From positions 22,900,725 to 22,964,724 of the forward strand of contig NC_089318.1 in the NCBI RefSeq assembly GCF_036669915.1: DNA of 64,000 bases, written 5' to 3'. Under the pieces are notes generated by a model, which was not told the origin of the DNA, did no database searches, and saw only the letters and a program-made list of their open reading frames with translations. Below are positions 1-10,408 of this stretch, in pieces. Position 1 is the stretch's first letter. The number at the start of each line of letters is the position of its first letter. Made by a program: the position numbers and the translations under genes. Source of the stretch: Pocillopora verrucosa. Lineage: Eukaryota > Cnidaria > Anthozoa > Scleractinia > Pocilloporidae.

Positions 1-1140
1 TAAGCCTGAAAAAACACAGGCTTGAGATAAAAAAAACAACTACTTGAATTCTTTTGGTATAGGTAATAACATGATTTCAAGCGCAATTCAGTGTGAATAA
101 GCATGAGAACAATTTTCAAAGACAACCAAAATTTGTAGTCTGAAAAATTTACAAGTCCTTATTTACAGCAAATTACATGTTAAGAAATTATGTTATTAAC
201 AGTAATATTTACACCAAAAAAGCATTGCAGAAAGTCAGGACAGACAAACTGTTGAGAGTGTGCGCTTTATTTGTAATTTGCAATTATGCTCCAATCAGAA
301 GCAGATACTTTTTTCATATACATTTTTAGGGTGCAATATCACAATCATTGACCCTGTCCTTCCTTATGGCCTCACACACGCAACAGAGAGATCAGACCTC
401 AGATAAGGCATGAAAAACAACTCAAAAAACACTAAAACAATAAGGATCCAACAGAAACACATGCAAGGAAATTATTTTTAGCAAACTCTTAATTAAAGCT
501 GCGTGGAGTAATTGAGACTGTCATGTAATAAAATCAAAGTATCTCTTGCTAAATTTACCCAACTGACTTTAGAGGAACATACTACAACCCTAAAAAATAA
601 TCTGATGACCTGACCAGTATTGTAAAGAAATGTTCTTCCCATATTTTTTGTGTGTGCAGGAGGAAAATGATGGGAAGTGCGTTATTGCATCAGAGGGTCT
701 ATAATTTTCAAGGGATGACAATTTCTGATCAGTGCATGTCCATCCAAAATCTTTTTTGAGAGGCTGCTTTCCATCCAGTAGCAAGCAGCCATGTTGAAGA
801 AACTTTTTGCACTACAAAAGAACTTTAATCTCTCAGAACTGATTTGAAAGCCATCATGGCTGTCATTCATTTGTTTTGGTGACCAAATAAGGTAGCCTCA
901 ACCTCTGACCCCTAAGAGTGATTAGCATCTAAATTCTCCCTACAATATCTCCCTTGAATCACACAGCAAGGTCACAAGAATAAAGGATATGATCATCAAC
1001 TTAAGATGCTCTTGATTGTTAAACAAATTCTCCTTGTCAGCACCTTAAAGATGCATAGAGAACAGTACAGAGAATATGCATACTGATGTTTGGGTATAAA
1101 GTGTTTAGAAATAATTGATCATTCTTGTAAACCAGTTAAT
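1..1140. other. Unit A left end: LINE-tail remnants, no gene
   Basis: No supportable gene. The stretch aligns by eye with 27,000-28,640 in unit B and 60,125-61,760 in unit C, which shows that the window opens inside a duplicated unit. Around 340-600 it carries a decayed non-LTR retrotransposon tail that is better preserved in B and C. Relative to B, unit A lacks about 640 bp after position 370. The short minus-strand ORFs at 590-870 look like chance. Confidence 0.6.
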
Positions 1141-1546
1141 CAGAAAGTAAATTTCAAATGTTTAATTATTTAAAATCTAAATGATAATTACACACACAGC
1201 ATCTTTATTTTGAAGGTAATAAAAAAAATATGTATCTGCATTTAGTAATAATTACTTGAAGGAACACCTTAAAAATGTTCTGGACAAAGCCAGTTTTCAA
1301 GGTAATTTCGATTTTTGACACTAGTAGCTGATTAAAATATTTTCTAAATTATGATACCAAGTAACTTGTGTAAAAAAAAATAGCAGCAAAAATGTAAATT
1401 TTCCCTGAGAAATCATTCTATGAGAATCATTAGTAAATTCAATCCATCAAGGTAATATTCATGTTTAAATACTGAGCAAAACCTCTAAATAGCAGCATAA
1501 CTATGCACTACAATTTTTATAAACTCAGGGTAAATGCATAAGCCAT

Positions 1547-2511
1547 TCACAAACTCAAATTAAAGACTTGAGTTTGGACCTTAATGACTCCTATTTCACT
1601 CCTTGCTGAGTTGATATTTCTGACAACTTTTAAAATCTCCTGGCAGAGGAGATCATCACTATTTAACATGTTTTCAATCATGCTGAAGTGATCTACTCCT
1701 GGTAGCTCAAGCAAAGAACACTGAACATCATGACTTTTTAAGATTTCAACAAATTCTTTAGCCTGTTGATGAAACTCTGGGAAACCATGCTCTTCCATCA
1801 CAACCAAAATAGGGCACAGGGATGTTGGTGACATCTTTAGAAAAATTTGTTGAGGACTGATTTGTGCAGCAGATTCTTCTGTCAGTTTTAATGCATCATT
1901 AACATAAGTATTTACAATAGGTACCAAATCAAAAACCCCTGATAACAAGAACATACCATGAATGGCTTGTCGAACTGAAGGATCTTTGCTCCAGTCTGAC
2001 ACCATCATCATAGCACACAAATATGCCCCAGCTGAATGGCCACACAAGAACAGTTTGGACTTTGGAAACCTGGTATTGATATATTTTACTGCTGACTTTA
2101 TTTCACTCACCATCTGATTAAAACTTGCTTCTGGTGCAAGATTATAACCCACCACTGCCACAACACAACCAGCTTTAGTCCATGATTTACTAACAAAGCC
2201 GTAAATCTTCCTGCTCCCTACTTGCCAGTACCCACCATGAACAAACAGTACTACTGGGGCAGAACTACCACCAATTTTTTTACAGATACAGCAGTCTCAT
2301 CAGTCTCTTGCAAAGGATAAAATATATCCATCCTAGCTTTCTTTTCACCATAACAGACACTCAGTTCGTAATGAGAATTTTTGCAAGTAATTTCACTATA
2401 GCTAGTACAGATGTTCATGTGGGAATCTACTACTTCTCCTGGGTCCATTCGCTTATTCCACATGCTTGGAGAATAATGCTGTGCCAGCCACTCATTCTTT
2501 TCCTCATCCAT
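1547..2511 (-). pseudogene. AFMID: Kynurenine formamidase-like copy, frameshifted, intronless
   Basis: The family hydrolyses N-formylkynurenine to kynurenine in tryptophan catabolism (cytosolic alpha/beta hydrolase). Starting from the ATG at 2511, the N-terminal part resembles AFMID (a YSPSMWNKRM segment in a YSPSRW-type context). The oxyanion motif HGGYWQ lies at 2222-2239, the nucleophile elbow GHSAG at 2027-2041, then SGVFDLVPIV and a DHF segment carrying the expected catalytic His. The N-terminal frame runs into a TAG at 2251-2253. The HGGYWQ frame is offset by one base, and the shift maps to a run of seven T (plus strand) at 2275-2281; one more base would join the frames. No introns are visible over about 300 codons, so this may be a retrocopy. 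It is absent from the equivalent places in units B and C. A sequencing error in the homopolymer is the alternative to a true pseudogene. Confidence 0.8.
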
Positions 2512-3830
2512 GTTTGAAACATTCAGTGAGAAGCACACTAGCCTGCAGATCAAAAGGTTTTTTGGAGAGTTCTCAAGGAAAATCTTACAACTCTTCACTA
2601 GTTCTAAAGACATTCAGAAAATTACCAAAGACATCCCAAAGAGTTCTGACACAATCTCATCCCAAGAGAGAGCATGATCATAGACTTCTCTCTTCTTGAC
2701 TGGTGCAGGATTTTCTTATCAATGTATTTTCAGAAAGGTGTCAGTTGATGCAAGACCGTAATTGTGGAAGGTTTTTGTTCCAAATAAGAGCTGGTGAGTA
2801 TGAGCTGGCTAGAGATCATTTTATTTAACAATATATATATATAATTTTTTTTTTTGGTAGACAGCTACAGTAAAATACACAATAAAAAGTAAAGGCCTGT
2901 AAGAGTTTTTTCTTTGTGTCTTTAGAAACCACAGTGACATTTCGTTTTAACGATTTTCTAGTGATCTTGATGTGGGAATGCTACTGCAGAGCACATAGAT
3001 GGAGAAATATAAGGATCGAAATCTGTTAATGTATTACAGCCATACTAAAGGCACGAAGTCATAGGGCCAGAAAGGCAATAATAGCATACTGGCAATTAGA
3101 TGTTTCTCAATATCCTTGCTAATTTTAAGATCACTGCAAGCACGAGAACAATCCTTTTTGTAGTAAATAAACGGTAGAATACAAGGTTTAACAAGTTAAG
3201 TTAAACTTGTCAGTGTTTCATCCCACTCACTTACAAAACAGTTGTGATTTACTCACTGTCTGTCGAACCTTACTGCCTCCTTGTTTCCATGCAAACCATG
3301 TTCTGCTGGCAGGCCAAAGTGTTTGACCGAACTGAACTATTGCAATACCTCGTTATTAACTTAAATCACTTGAATTAAACCGAATATCACTCCGAAAGGC
3401 ATTTTAATATCTAGGTAATGAATCAAGTACCTTGAACTTATCACAAAAATGTCCAAAAATCTTCAAATGCCTCAGCTTTCTAAAAAGGGGACACAAGACG
3501 TGGAGAACTAAGGCGAGTCAAGGAGAAATGGAGGGAAGGGGATGGTAAGGTAAATCTATGTTTCTGATATCTGTGGCTAAGGTCGTTCGCTTCTCTCAAA
3601 GTGAGGCAAAAGCTAACTTTGAAAACTTCGGAAAACAATTAGAAAAAAATTGGGATGAATTATCTTTCCAGTCGATAAATTTTCTATGATGACGTGACGA
3701 TGAGCATTAAGGGGTGGTTGAAAAGCATCATAGTCACGTGACGCATTCTCTATCTACAAACTTCTTAACTTTCACTTTCGAAGCGACGAACACAGTTAGT
3801 AATTTCTGTTCACTTTGTTCGATATTATAG
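2512..3830. other. Conserved noncoding block of the duplicated unit
   Basis: No gene seen. From about 2,690 onward it aligns with 29,110-30,250 and, from about 2,863, with 61,800-62,770. Near 3,690-3,745 there is a TGACGTGA element and, about 40 bp on, a GTCACGTGAC palindrome (E-box type). Both have counterparts in the other two units; in B the palindrome reads GTCACGTGAT. This could be a promoter or enhancer, but no transcript start can be assigned. Confidence 0.4.
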
Positions 3831-4328
3831 TACAGTCGAACCTCGATTATCCGGACTCATCGGGACCTCGGTAAATAGTCCGGATAATCGAGAGTCCGGA
3901 TAATCGAAAATATGAATATTAATGAGATAGAAATGTGAAATAATTATCTGCTTATCTTTAATCAATAGAACGGCTAGCTTTCGCTTCGTAGGCATGTTTT
4001 TGATTTGAGTTTACGATCGATCGCTCGTGTGTTTACATAGCCCACGTGGAAGGAACTAATCAAACATGAAATTCCCTTGGCAACAAAACAGTTGAGCCAA
4101 CCATATATCAGCTGAACGCATCAGAATATTTCTGTGTCTCGTCGCACTTTCGAATTTTGAAAAGCGCACAGGATAATACACTGTTTCAACAGTCTTTTGA
4201 AAGGATTATTGGGCTTTTTGCGACTTTGAGTTTTCAAGATCCCAACTAATTAATATTCATAGAAAAATTGGGACCAGAGAAGAAAGTTCGGATAATCGAA
4301 TAGTCCGGATAATCGAGGTTGGACTGTA
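3831..4328. mobile_element. Pogo/Tigger-like MITE (unit A copy)
   Basis: A 494-bp element (3833-4326) flanked by TA on both sides. The left end reads CAGTCGAACCTCGATTATCC and the right end is its near-perfect inverse, ending GGTTGGACTG. TCCGGATAATCGA motifs recur near both ends. TA target duplication and these termini fit the Tc1/mariner-pogo superfamily. There is no transposase, so it is non-autonomous. The same insertion is present in units B and C and therefore predates the duplication. Confidence 0.8.
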
Positions 4329-5212
4329 GTTTTACAGCTCATGCGTTAGTTTTAATTCATTTAAAATGACGTAAGCGTAGTCTGTTAGAACAGTGAGTTA
4401 TTTCCTTGATAAATCTCCAACATCCACGTTGTGGTCGCCTAAATAATTACGATGGAAGGAAAACAGTGACATCAAGCGAATCCACAGAAAAATTTCAGAA
4501 AATCTGATATATCTTAGTGATATGTACGTAAATGCTTCTAAACTGCCTGAAAATCTCGTACTAAAATAATCACCCACGTGAACTTTATTTCTCTGAATAA
4601 ATCTGATGTCTCCAAGTGGGCTGCCATCGAGCGGACTTCAAGGCGGAAGTAGCTTGCTCGCGTTTGCAGGTAAAATTTTGCTTGAGAAGCATAGACATGC
4701 GGTCTGTATGTTGCTCCAGTTGTTCCTTGAAGTGCTCTATGCGTAAAAATCCATAGATGAAGACAAAAGAAGATTGATTTTCGCCTTGTTATCCAGTCTA
4801 GCTTTCGATACGCGAGTTTGTTTCCCGACCAGCGGCTGGCTGATACAGGCTAGACATAGATTTACGTCGGAGTTGGGCCTCGAGATTCATGTTTATGTGT
4901 TTCAGACCTGGATTACGCTGAAGAATTTCTCTCTCTTCGAATTTTTGATAGGTGTTTTGAGTTGTAACTTGCAAATGAAACTACCTGCATTTTGTCCGAA
5001 GGGAAAGTCGTGCTTCAGCATCACTTTTATCTGGATTTCAATCACAAGGCCAAGAAATTTGAGACAGATCTTGTAAGTAACATTATTGTGGTGAAACTGT
5101 AAGTTTATCATGTTAACAGCTTCTTTTGATTTTAAACCAAATTCATCGGCTGATTTTTATCCCCAATTCCTTGCTAATTACAAAAACTTTCTAAACATGA
5201 ATAATTATGATA
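4329..5212. other. Upstream region of TPR-CHAT gene A with an open 84-codon frame
   Basis: Mostly noncoding. On the minus strand 4538-4792 is open for 84 codons and matches the frames at 30961-31215 and 63482-63736. In A the first codon is ATA where B and C have ATG. The encoded peptide is unrecognised. Differences among copies are mostly amino-acid changing, so it may be chance or relaxed sequence. Confidence 0.35.
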
Positions 5213-5280
5213 TATAAGACTGAGTAATTCGTGTAGTGTGATCGTTCGGGTGAGTGTAGTTCTGAAAAGAACTATCGTTG

Positions 5281-5328
5281 GTAACTGACGTTTCGACTAC
5301 CTGTGCAGTAGTCATCTTCAGAGTCAAG
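5281..5328 (-). ncRNA. Hammerhead-ribozyme-like motif of the Penelope-like element
   Basis: On the minus strand the core reads CTGAAGA, then a six-pair hairpin (GACTAC / GTAGTC), then GAAACGTC (core 5287-5321). Flanks TGACT and AGTTA can form stem I. A very short stem III (A-CG-U) followed by C fits the minimal hammerheads reported in Penelope-like elements. One extra U after CTGAAGA departs from the canonical core, so activity is uncertain. Confidence 0.5.
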
Positions 5329-5535
5329 TGAAGAGTAGCTGTCAGTCGATGATGTTATAAAGTCTGGTCTGTTGAACGTGATTGGTCTGTTTAGCCGTGA
5401 TGTGATTGGCTGGAAGATTCGTGTAGAGTTTGTTAACAGTCATTGGTCGGTTTCGATCCGTCTGTTGTTTGTCGGTCTGTTTGTCGGTTTGTTCACGTCG
5501 TTAATGAGTCGTTTGTAAGGTGCTGGTAATTGTTG

Positions 5536-6441
5536 TCATCTGTTGAGAGGCGTCTGTTCTAAGTTAGTAAACCAGCTTTCCAGAGTCAGTCGTTGAAAAT
5601 AGTTTGTACTGTAGGTTAAGCATTTAGCAGAGTCCCAGTCGATTCTGTGATTAGTTTGTCGGTGATGTTCAGAAATGTGATTGTTTACATCGCCATTTCT
5701 AGTTGCTCGTTTGTGTTCAGTTAGTCGCGTGTTAAGGTTTCTACCAGTCTCACCAATGTAGGAGGCCTGGCAGTCGGAGCATTCGATCTTATAAATCGCT
5801 CCCTGTCTGTTGTTGGGTTCGTCCTTGTCTTTAACGTTGGTCAGCAAATGTCGTAAAGTAGTAATAGGCCTGTGAGCTACGCGAATGTTGTAAGGTTGTA
5901 GGATCCGTGCGATAGCCTCAGAAGTCCCTTTGATGTAGGGTATAGCAGCTGTAGTCGTGACAGATGTGGAGTCCCTGTTAGTTTCTGTAGTGTCGGTCGC
6001 CCTGTGAGTGTTTCGTCTAAAGAAGTCAGTGTTGTAGTTGTTTTTGTCAAAAACACGGTCAAGGTACTTGTTTTCGTCAGATAAACTGTCCGGTGTGTTG
6101 CAAACAAGTTGCGCTCGTCTTGTCAATGTCTTGATAGTCGTAGCTTTGTGGGAAGTCAGGTTGTAAGATGATTCGTCAAGAAGTCTGTCGGTATGCGTCG
6201 GTTTTCTGTATATTGTTGTTCGTAGTTCGTTGTTGTTTCGGCTTACCAAACAGTCGAGAAAAGGAAGCTTGCCGTCTTCTTCGATCTCCCTGGTAAACTG
6301 AATGTCGGTGTTTTGTTCGTTAAGGTGATTGTGAAAAGCGTCAATTTCGTCTTTGTGTACGGCGGTAAATGTGTCGTCAACGTAGCGTAACCAAAGCGGT
6401 ATGGTTTGTCGGCAAGTTGCAAGGGCGCGTTCCTCGATGTT
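5536..6441 (-). pseudogene. Penelope-like reverse transcriptase C-terminus with GIY-YIG endonuclease
   Basis: The minus-strand frame is open from about 6441 to a stop at 5536. It begins near the RT catalytic motif RYVDD (about 6380), continues through the FLD..V and YRKPTHTD segments typical of Penelope-like RTs, and ends in a GIY-YIG nuclease module (GAIYKIECSDCQASYIGET followed by R..EH). The N-terminal RT fingers and palm are missing, so the copy is dead on arrival through 5' truncation. No ATG is expected within the fragment. Confidence 0.85.
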
Positions 6442-6516
6442 TCCTCACCCAGACGATCACACTACACGAACTACTGATACTCCTGGGTTCAAACCATTTA
6501 CTATAAGACTGAGTAA

Positions 6517-6914
6517 GTCAAGCGAAACCAAATACATCAGGCTAATCAACCTGTTATGACAGACAGCTATTTTGGTGAGCTACCTGCCTTCAGAATCAAC
6601 CGCATTCTTTAGTAAGAAACTATTAAATTGAGAGGCTGCAAACAGATCTAACACATTTGAATTAAATCCTCAGATTAAAGCTGTCTCATTCATTTCGCTA
6701 GAGCAATCGGGAAAAGTTCGTAATGGAAAACTCAGGATAACTTTTGGCAAACTTCTCTGTGGCCTTGACTCTGGCTATAGTTTTAACAGTTGGCACTTTC
6801 CTATGAAAAATATTGAGTATTGAATCAAGCGGCTGCAAACGGATCTAACAAAGCTAAATCAAATCCTTACGCTGTCTCATTCATTTCATTCGAACAATTG
6901 GGGAAAGGTTGAAA
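6517..6914. repeat. Diverged ~200-bp tandem duplication before the TPR-CHAT start
   Basis: Two related segments sit one after the other, about 6633-6831 and 6832 onward, each beginning GGCTGCAAACNGATCTAAC and containing GCTGTCTCATTCATTTC. The second leads into the start codon at 6915. The first contains the homologous ATG, followed a few codons later by TAA, so it looks like a decayed copy of the first coding segment. The same pair is found at 32,713-33,050. Confidence 0.55.
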
Positions 6915-9524
6915 ATGGACAACGTAGAAGAACTTATGGCAACATCCTCGATGGTTATTGGGTTAGTGGTTGCCACCTTCCTCCTGAACACTGGTCGTGG
7001 TTTACAAGCCATGATGTTAGGCGAAGAATGTTTGATCTTTCTAAAATCTAACGAGCTGAAAAAGAAGACCTGTTTCCAATTTACCATGGGAATCAACATG
7101 TTAATGTTCGACGCGGCTTGCATGGCTTCCAGTTACACATCTGCAGAAAGATATGCCAAGGAACTTCTTGATATGTTCCATGCCTCTGGTGACACAATTG
7201 AAGAAGGAAAAATAACTTTAATACTGGGAAAGATATATCATAGCCAAAATGAGTTTGAAAAGGCAAAACAATATTATCAGAAGGCAATTGATGTGACAGA
7301 ATGTACGGCTGACAAACAAACGAGGGAAAAATTTTACATTGCGATGGGAGATTTATCTTATTCGCGTAGTGAGTATCACAAAGCTAAGAAGTATTTAGAG
7401 AACGCACTGGCAATCATGGTGTCCTATGGTGACAGAATCAGGGAAGCTACCATTTACGGAAACGTAGGTACTGTCGTTCAGTCACTTGGGGAATACGACA
7501 AAGCTGAGAAATATTACAAGAAAGCACTTGAAATCAGGAAAAAAACTGGCAACAAAAAAGGAGAAGCAGCTGACTACGGAAACTTAGGAACATTGTTTCA
7601 CTCACTGGGTGAATACGGAAAGGCAAAAGAATACACCGAGAAAGCACTTGCAATCAGAAGGGAAATTGGCGACAGAGAGGGAGAAGCAACTGACTACGGA
7701 AACTTAGGAACATTGTTTCACTCACTGGGTGAATACGGAAAGGCTAAAGAATACACCAAGAAAGCACTTGCAATCAGAAAGGAAATTGGCGACAGAAAGG
7801 GAAAAGCAGCTAACTACGGAAACTCAGGAACATTGTTTCACTCACTGGGTGAATACCAAAAGGCTAAGGAATACACCGAGAAAGCACTTGCAATCACAAA
7901 GGAAATTGACAACAGAAAGGGAGAAGCAGCTGACTACGGAAACTTGGGAACATTGTTTCACTCACTGGGGGAATACGGAAAGGCTAAGGAATACACCGAG
8001 AAAGCACTTGCAGTCAGAAAGGAAATTGGCGACAGAAAGGGAGAAGCAGCTGACTACGGAAACTTAGGAACATTGTTTCACTCACTGAGTGAATACCAAA
8101 AGGCTAAAGAATACACCGAGAAAGTACTTGCAATCAGAAAGGAAATTGGCGACAGAAAGGGAGAAGCAGCTGACTACGGAAACTTAGGAACATTGTTTCA
8201 CTCACTGGGTGAATACCAAAAGGCTAAAGAATACACCGAGAAAGCACTTGCAATCAGAAAGGAAATTGGCGACAGAAAGGGAGAAGCAGCTGACTACGGA
8301 AACATAGGAACATTGTTTCACTCACTGGGTGAATACAGAAAGGCTAAAGAATACACCGAGAAAGCACTTGCAATGAGAAAGGAAATTGGCGACAGAAATG
8401 GAGAAGCAGCTGACTATGGAAACTTGGGAACATTGTTTCATTCACTGGGTGAAAATGAAAAGGCTAAAGAATACACCGAGAAAGCACTTGCAATCAGAAA
8501 GGAAATTGGCAACAGAGAGGGAGAAGCAGCTGACTACGGAAACTTAGGAACATTGTTTCACTCACTGGGTGAATACGGAAAGGCTAAAGAATACACCGAG
8601 AAAGCGCTTGCAATTAGAAAGAAAATTGGCGACAGAAAGGGAGAAGCAACTGGCTACGGAAAATTAGGAACATTGTTTCACTCACTGGGTAAATACGGAA
8701 AGGCTAAAGAATACACCGAGAAAGCCCTTGCAATCAGAAAGGAAATTGGCGACAGAAAGGGAGAAGCAGCTGACTACGGATACTTAGGAACATTGTTTCA
8801 CTCACTGGGTGAATACCAAAAGGCTAAAGAATACACCGAGAAAGCACTTGCAGTCAGAAAGGAAATTGGCGACAGAAAGGGAGAAGCAGCTGACTACGGA
8901 AACTTAGGAACATTGTTTCATTCACTGGGTGAATACAAAAAGGCTAAAGAATACACCGAGAAAGCACTTGCAATCAGAAAGGAAATTGGCGACAGAGAGG
9001 GAGAGGCAGCTGACTACGGAAACTTAGGAACATTGTTTCATTCACTGGGTGAATTCCAAAAGGCTAAAGAATACAACGAGAAAGCACTTGCAATCAGAAA
9101 AGAAATTGGCGACAGAAAGGGAGAAGCAGCTGACTACGGAAACTTAGGAACATTGTTTCAGTCACTGGGTGAATACCAAAAGGCTAAAGAATACACCGAG
9201 AAAGCGCTTGCAATTAGAAAGAAAATTGGCGACAGAAAGGGAGAAGCAGCTGACTACGGAAACTTAGGAACATTGTTTCATTCACTGGGTGAAAATGAAA
9301 AGGCCAAAGAATACACCGAGAAAGCACTTGCAATCACAAAGGAAATCGGCGACAGAAAGGGAGAAGCAGCTGGCTACGGAAACTTAGGAACATTGTTTCA
9401 GTCACTGGGTGAATACGGACATTACCAGCAATGCGAGTCATATTGCGTCTCAAATACCGTACGTCAATCAAAGATTACTTTCAAAATGGCTTCCCGAAGA
9501 TACAAAGAAATGTATGGGATCTGA
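6915..9524 (+). CDS. TPR-CHAT gene A, N-terminal TPR half (interrupted)
   Basis: A scaffold/sensor repeat domain of a TPR-CHAT (TTC28-like) protein. The ATG at 6915 follows a TTG and is the first ATG in frame. Residues ~13-24 are hydrophobic. From about 7215 come 40-residue TPR units of the LGN/GPSM2 type (consensus [20 protein letters not shown]...[17 protein letters not shown]). There are 18 full units and a partial 19th, each exactly 120 bp. At 9420 the frame enters an inserted transposon and ends after 34 foreign codons at 9522-9524. The TPR/CHAT frame resumes at 10409. Read literally, this gives a TPR-only protein of about 869 residues; splicing out the insert is possible but not evident. 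Confidence 0.85.
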   Translation: MDNVEELMATSSMVIGLVVATFLLNTGRGLQAMMLGEECLIFLKSNELKKKTCFQFTMGINMLMFDAACMASSYTSAERYAKELLDMFHASGDTIEEGKITLILGKIYHSQNEFEKAKQYYQKAIDVTECTADKQTREKFYIAMGDLSYSRSEYHKAKKYLENALAIMVSYGDRIREATIYGNVGTVVQSLGEYDKAEKYYKKALEIRKKTGNKKGEAADYGNLGTLFHSLGEYGKAKEYTEKALAIRREIGDREGEATDYGNLGTLFHSLGEYGKAKEYTKKALAIRKEIGDRKGKAANYGNSGTLFHSLGEYQKAKEYTEKALAITKEIDNRKGEAADYGNLGTLFHSLGEYGKAKEYTEKALAVRKEIGDRKGEAADYGNLGTLFHSLSEYQKAKEYTEKVLAIRKEIGDRKGEAADYGNLGTLFHSLGEYQKAKEYTEKALAIRKEIGDRKGEAADYGNIGTLFHSLGEYRKAKEYTEKALAMRKEIGDRNGEAADYGNLGTLFHSLGENEKAKEYTEKALAIRKEIGNREGEAADYGNLGTLFHSLGEYGKAKEYTEKALAIRKKIGDRKGEATGYGKLGTLFHSLGKYGKAKEYTEKALAIRKEIGDRKGEAADYGYLGTLFHSLGEYQKAKEYTEKALAVRKEIGDRKGEAADYGNLGTLFHSLGEYKKAKEYTEKALAIRKEIGDREGEAADYGNLGTLFHSLGEFQKAKEYNEKALAIRKEIGDRKGEAADYGNLGTLFQSLGEYQKAKEYTEKALAIRKKIGDRKGEAADYGNLGTLFHSLGENEKAKEYTEKALAITKEIGDRKGEAAGYGNLGTLFQSLGEYGHYQQCESYCVSNTVRQSKITFKMASRRYKEMYGI

Positions 9525-10407
9525 AATAAAATCTTATTTTTTGGCAGTTTAAATAAATTAAATTCTACGTGCCGACCTCTCGTTGATAAATAATATGCAA
9601 CTGCACTACGAAGCGAAAGTTTTTTCACCGTTTCGTTTATTCGTCGAGCCGCGGAATAGAGGTAAAATAACAAAGATCTTCGGTTGTACTTCCTTTATAG
9701 TTTCATCCAAATACCTTCACTTACCTTCACTTCCATGCTTTGAGCTGTCCGTGTGTTTCATGCTTTCATCGGTGCCGACCCCTCAAAATTTTCTTCAGTT
9801 TACGATCTTTCAAATACGTTAAATAAAGCCTTCCATGATAAAATAGGAGGCCGCAAATCAATCTTGAAAATAGGGCTTTTTCACTATTAGACGTAACCTT
9901 TACCTGAGCTCGCGAATGTCCTGTAGGACGCGAAGAACGACCACTTTCCATCGTTTTCTTCGTGAAAAAAGTCGCCATATTTACTTCAGCTTAGCAGCCT
10001 AGCATTTCCACGCTTTTTACCGCTGTTTTAACAATCTGCAGACTCCTACAAGCGCCAAATCGCGCCAATTATAAAAAACAAAATTTCATCCGAAGTAAAA
10101 TATAGCTGCAGGAACATAAAAGGGTCAATACACATACCTCGTTCTTCAATCTTCGCCGGCTGATAAGTCTCTCCACAAAATAAACTTTAGATCCGCTTTT
10201 AAATTTTCTCCTTCCTTTCAAATGAACTTCTAAATCCACTGTAGAAAGAACATTTAGTGCTTTATAATCAACTCGATTCCTCCGCGGAAATCTACTTCGC
10301 TCCATGTTTACATGAAATCTGACGCCATAGCGCATGAACAGTAGAACCTGAAGAAACTACTGACCTCGCGGACCGCGGGAGTAAAATGTCTCGGATTGCT
10401 GGTAATG
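9420..10407. mobile_element. 988-bp inverted-repeat DNA transposon splitting TPR-CHAT gene A
   Basis: The left end is CATTACCAGCAATGCGAG and the right end inverts to CATTACCAGCAATCCGAG, with similarity continuing a few bases inward. The left end sits exactly between two codons of a TPR unit, and TPR sequence resumes at 10408. No clear target-site duplication can be read. There is no transposase-like frame, so it is a non-autonomous element of unassigned superfamily. 989 extra bases separate the two TPR codons, which also shifts the frame. Confidence 0.8.
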
Positions 10408-10408
10408 A

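Larger units (their letters stand above)
5228..6501 (-). mobile_element. Penelope-like retroelement insertion, 5'-truncated
   Basis: Present only in unit A: unit B reads straight through the site near 32,590. It is flanked by a 15-bp target duplication (5213-5227 and 6502-6516). The insert ends are inverted relatives of each other (TTCGTGTAGTGTGATCG at the left, its inverse near 6452-6470), which fits the inverted pseudo-LTR layout of these elements. It contains the RT/GIY-YIG frame and a hammerhead-like motif listed separately. Confidence 0.85.

Noticed and set aside
7729-8067. Lys/Arg-rich open frames in the second plus frame across the TPR arrays
   Set aside because: They arise because the 120-bp unit is repeated; they break often, whereas the TPR frame never does.
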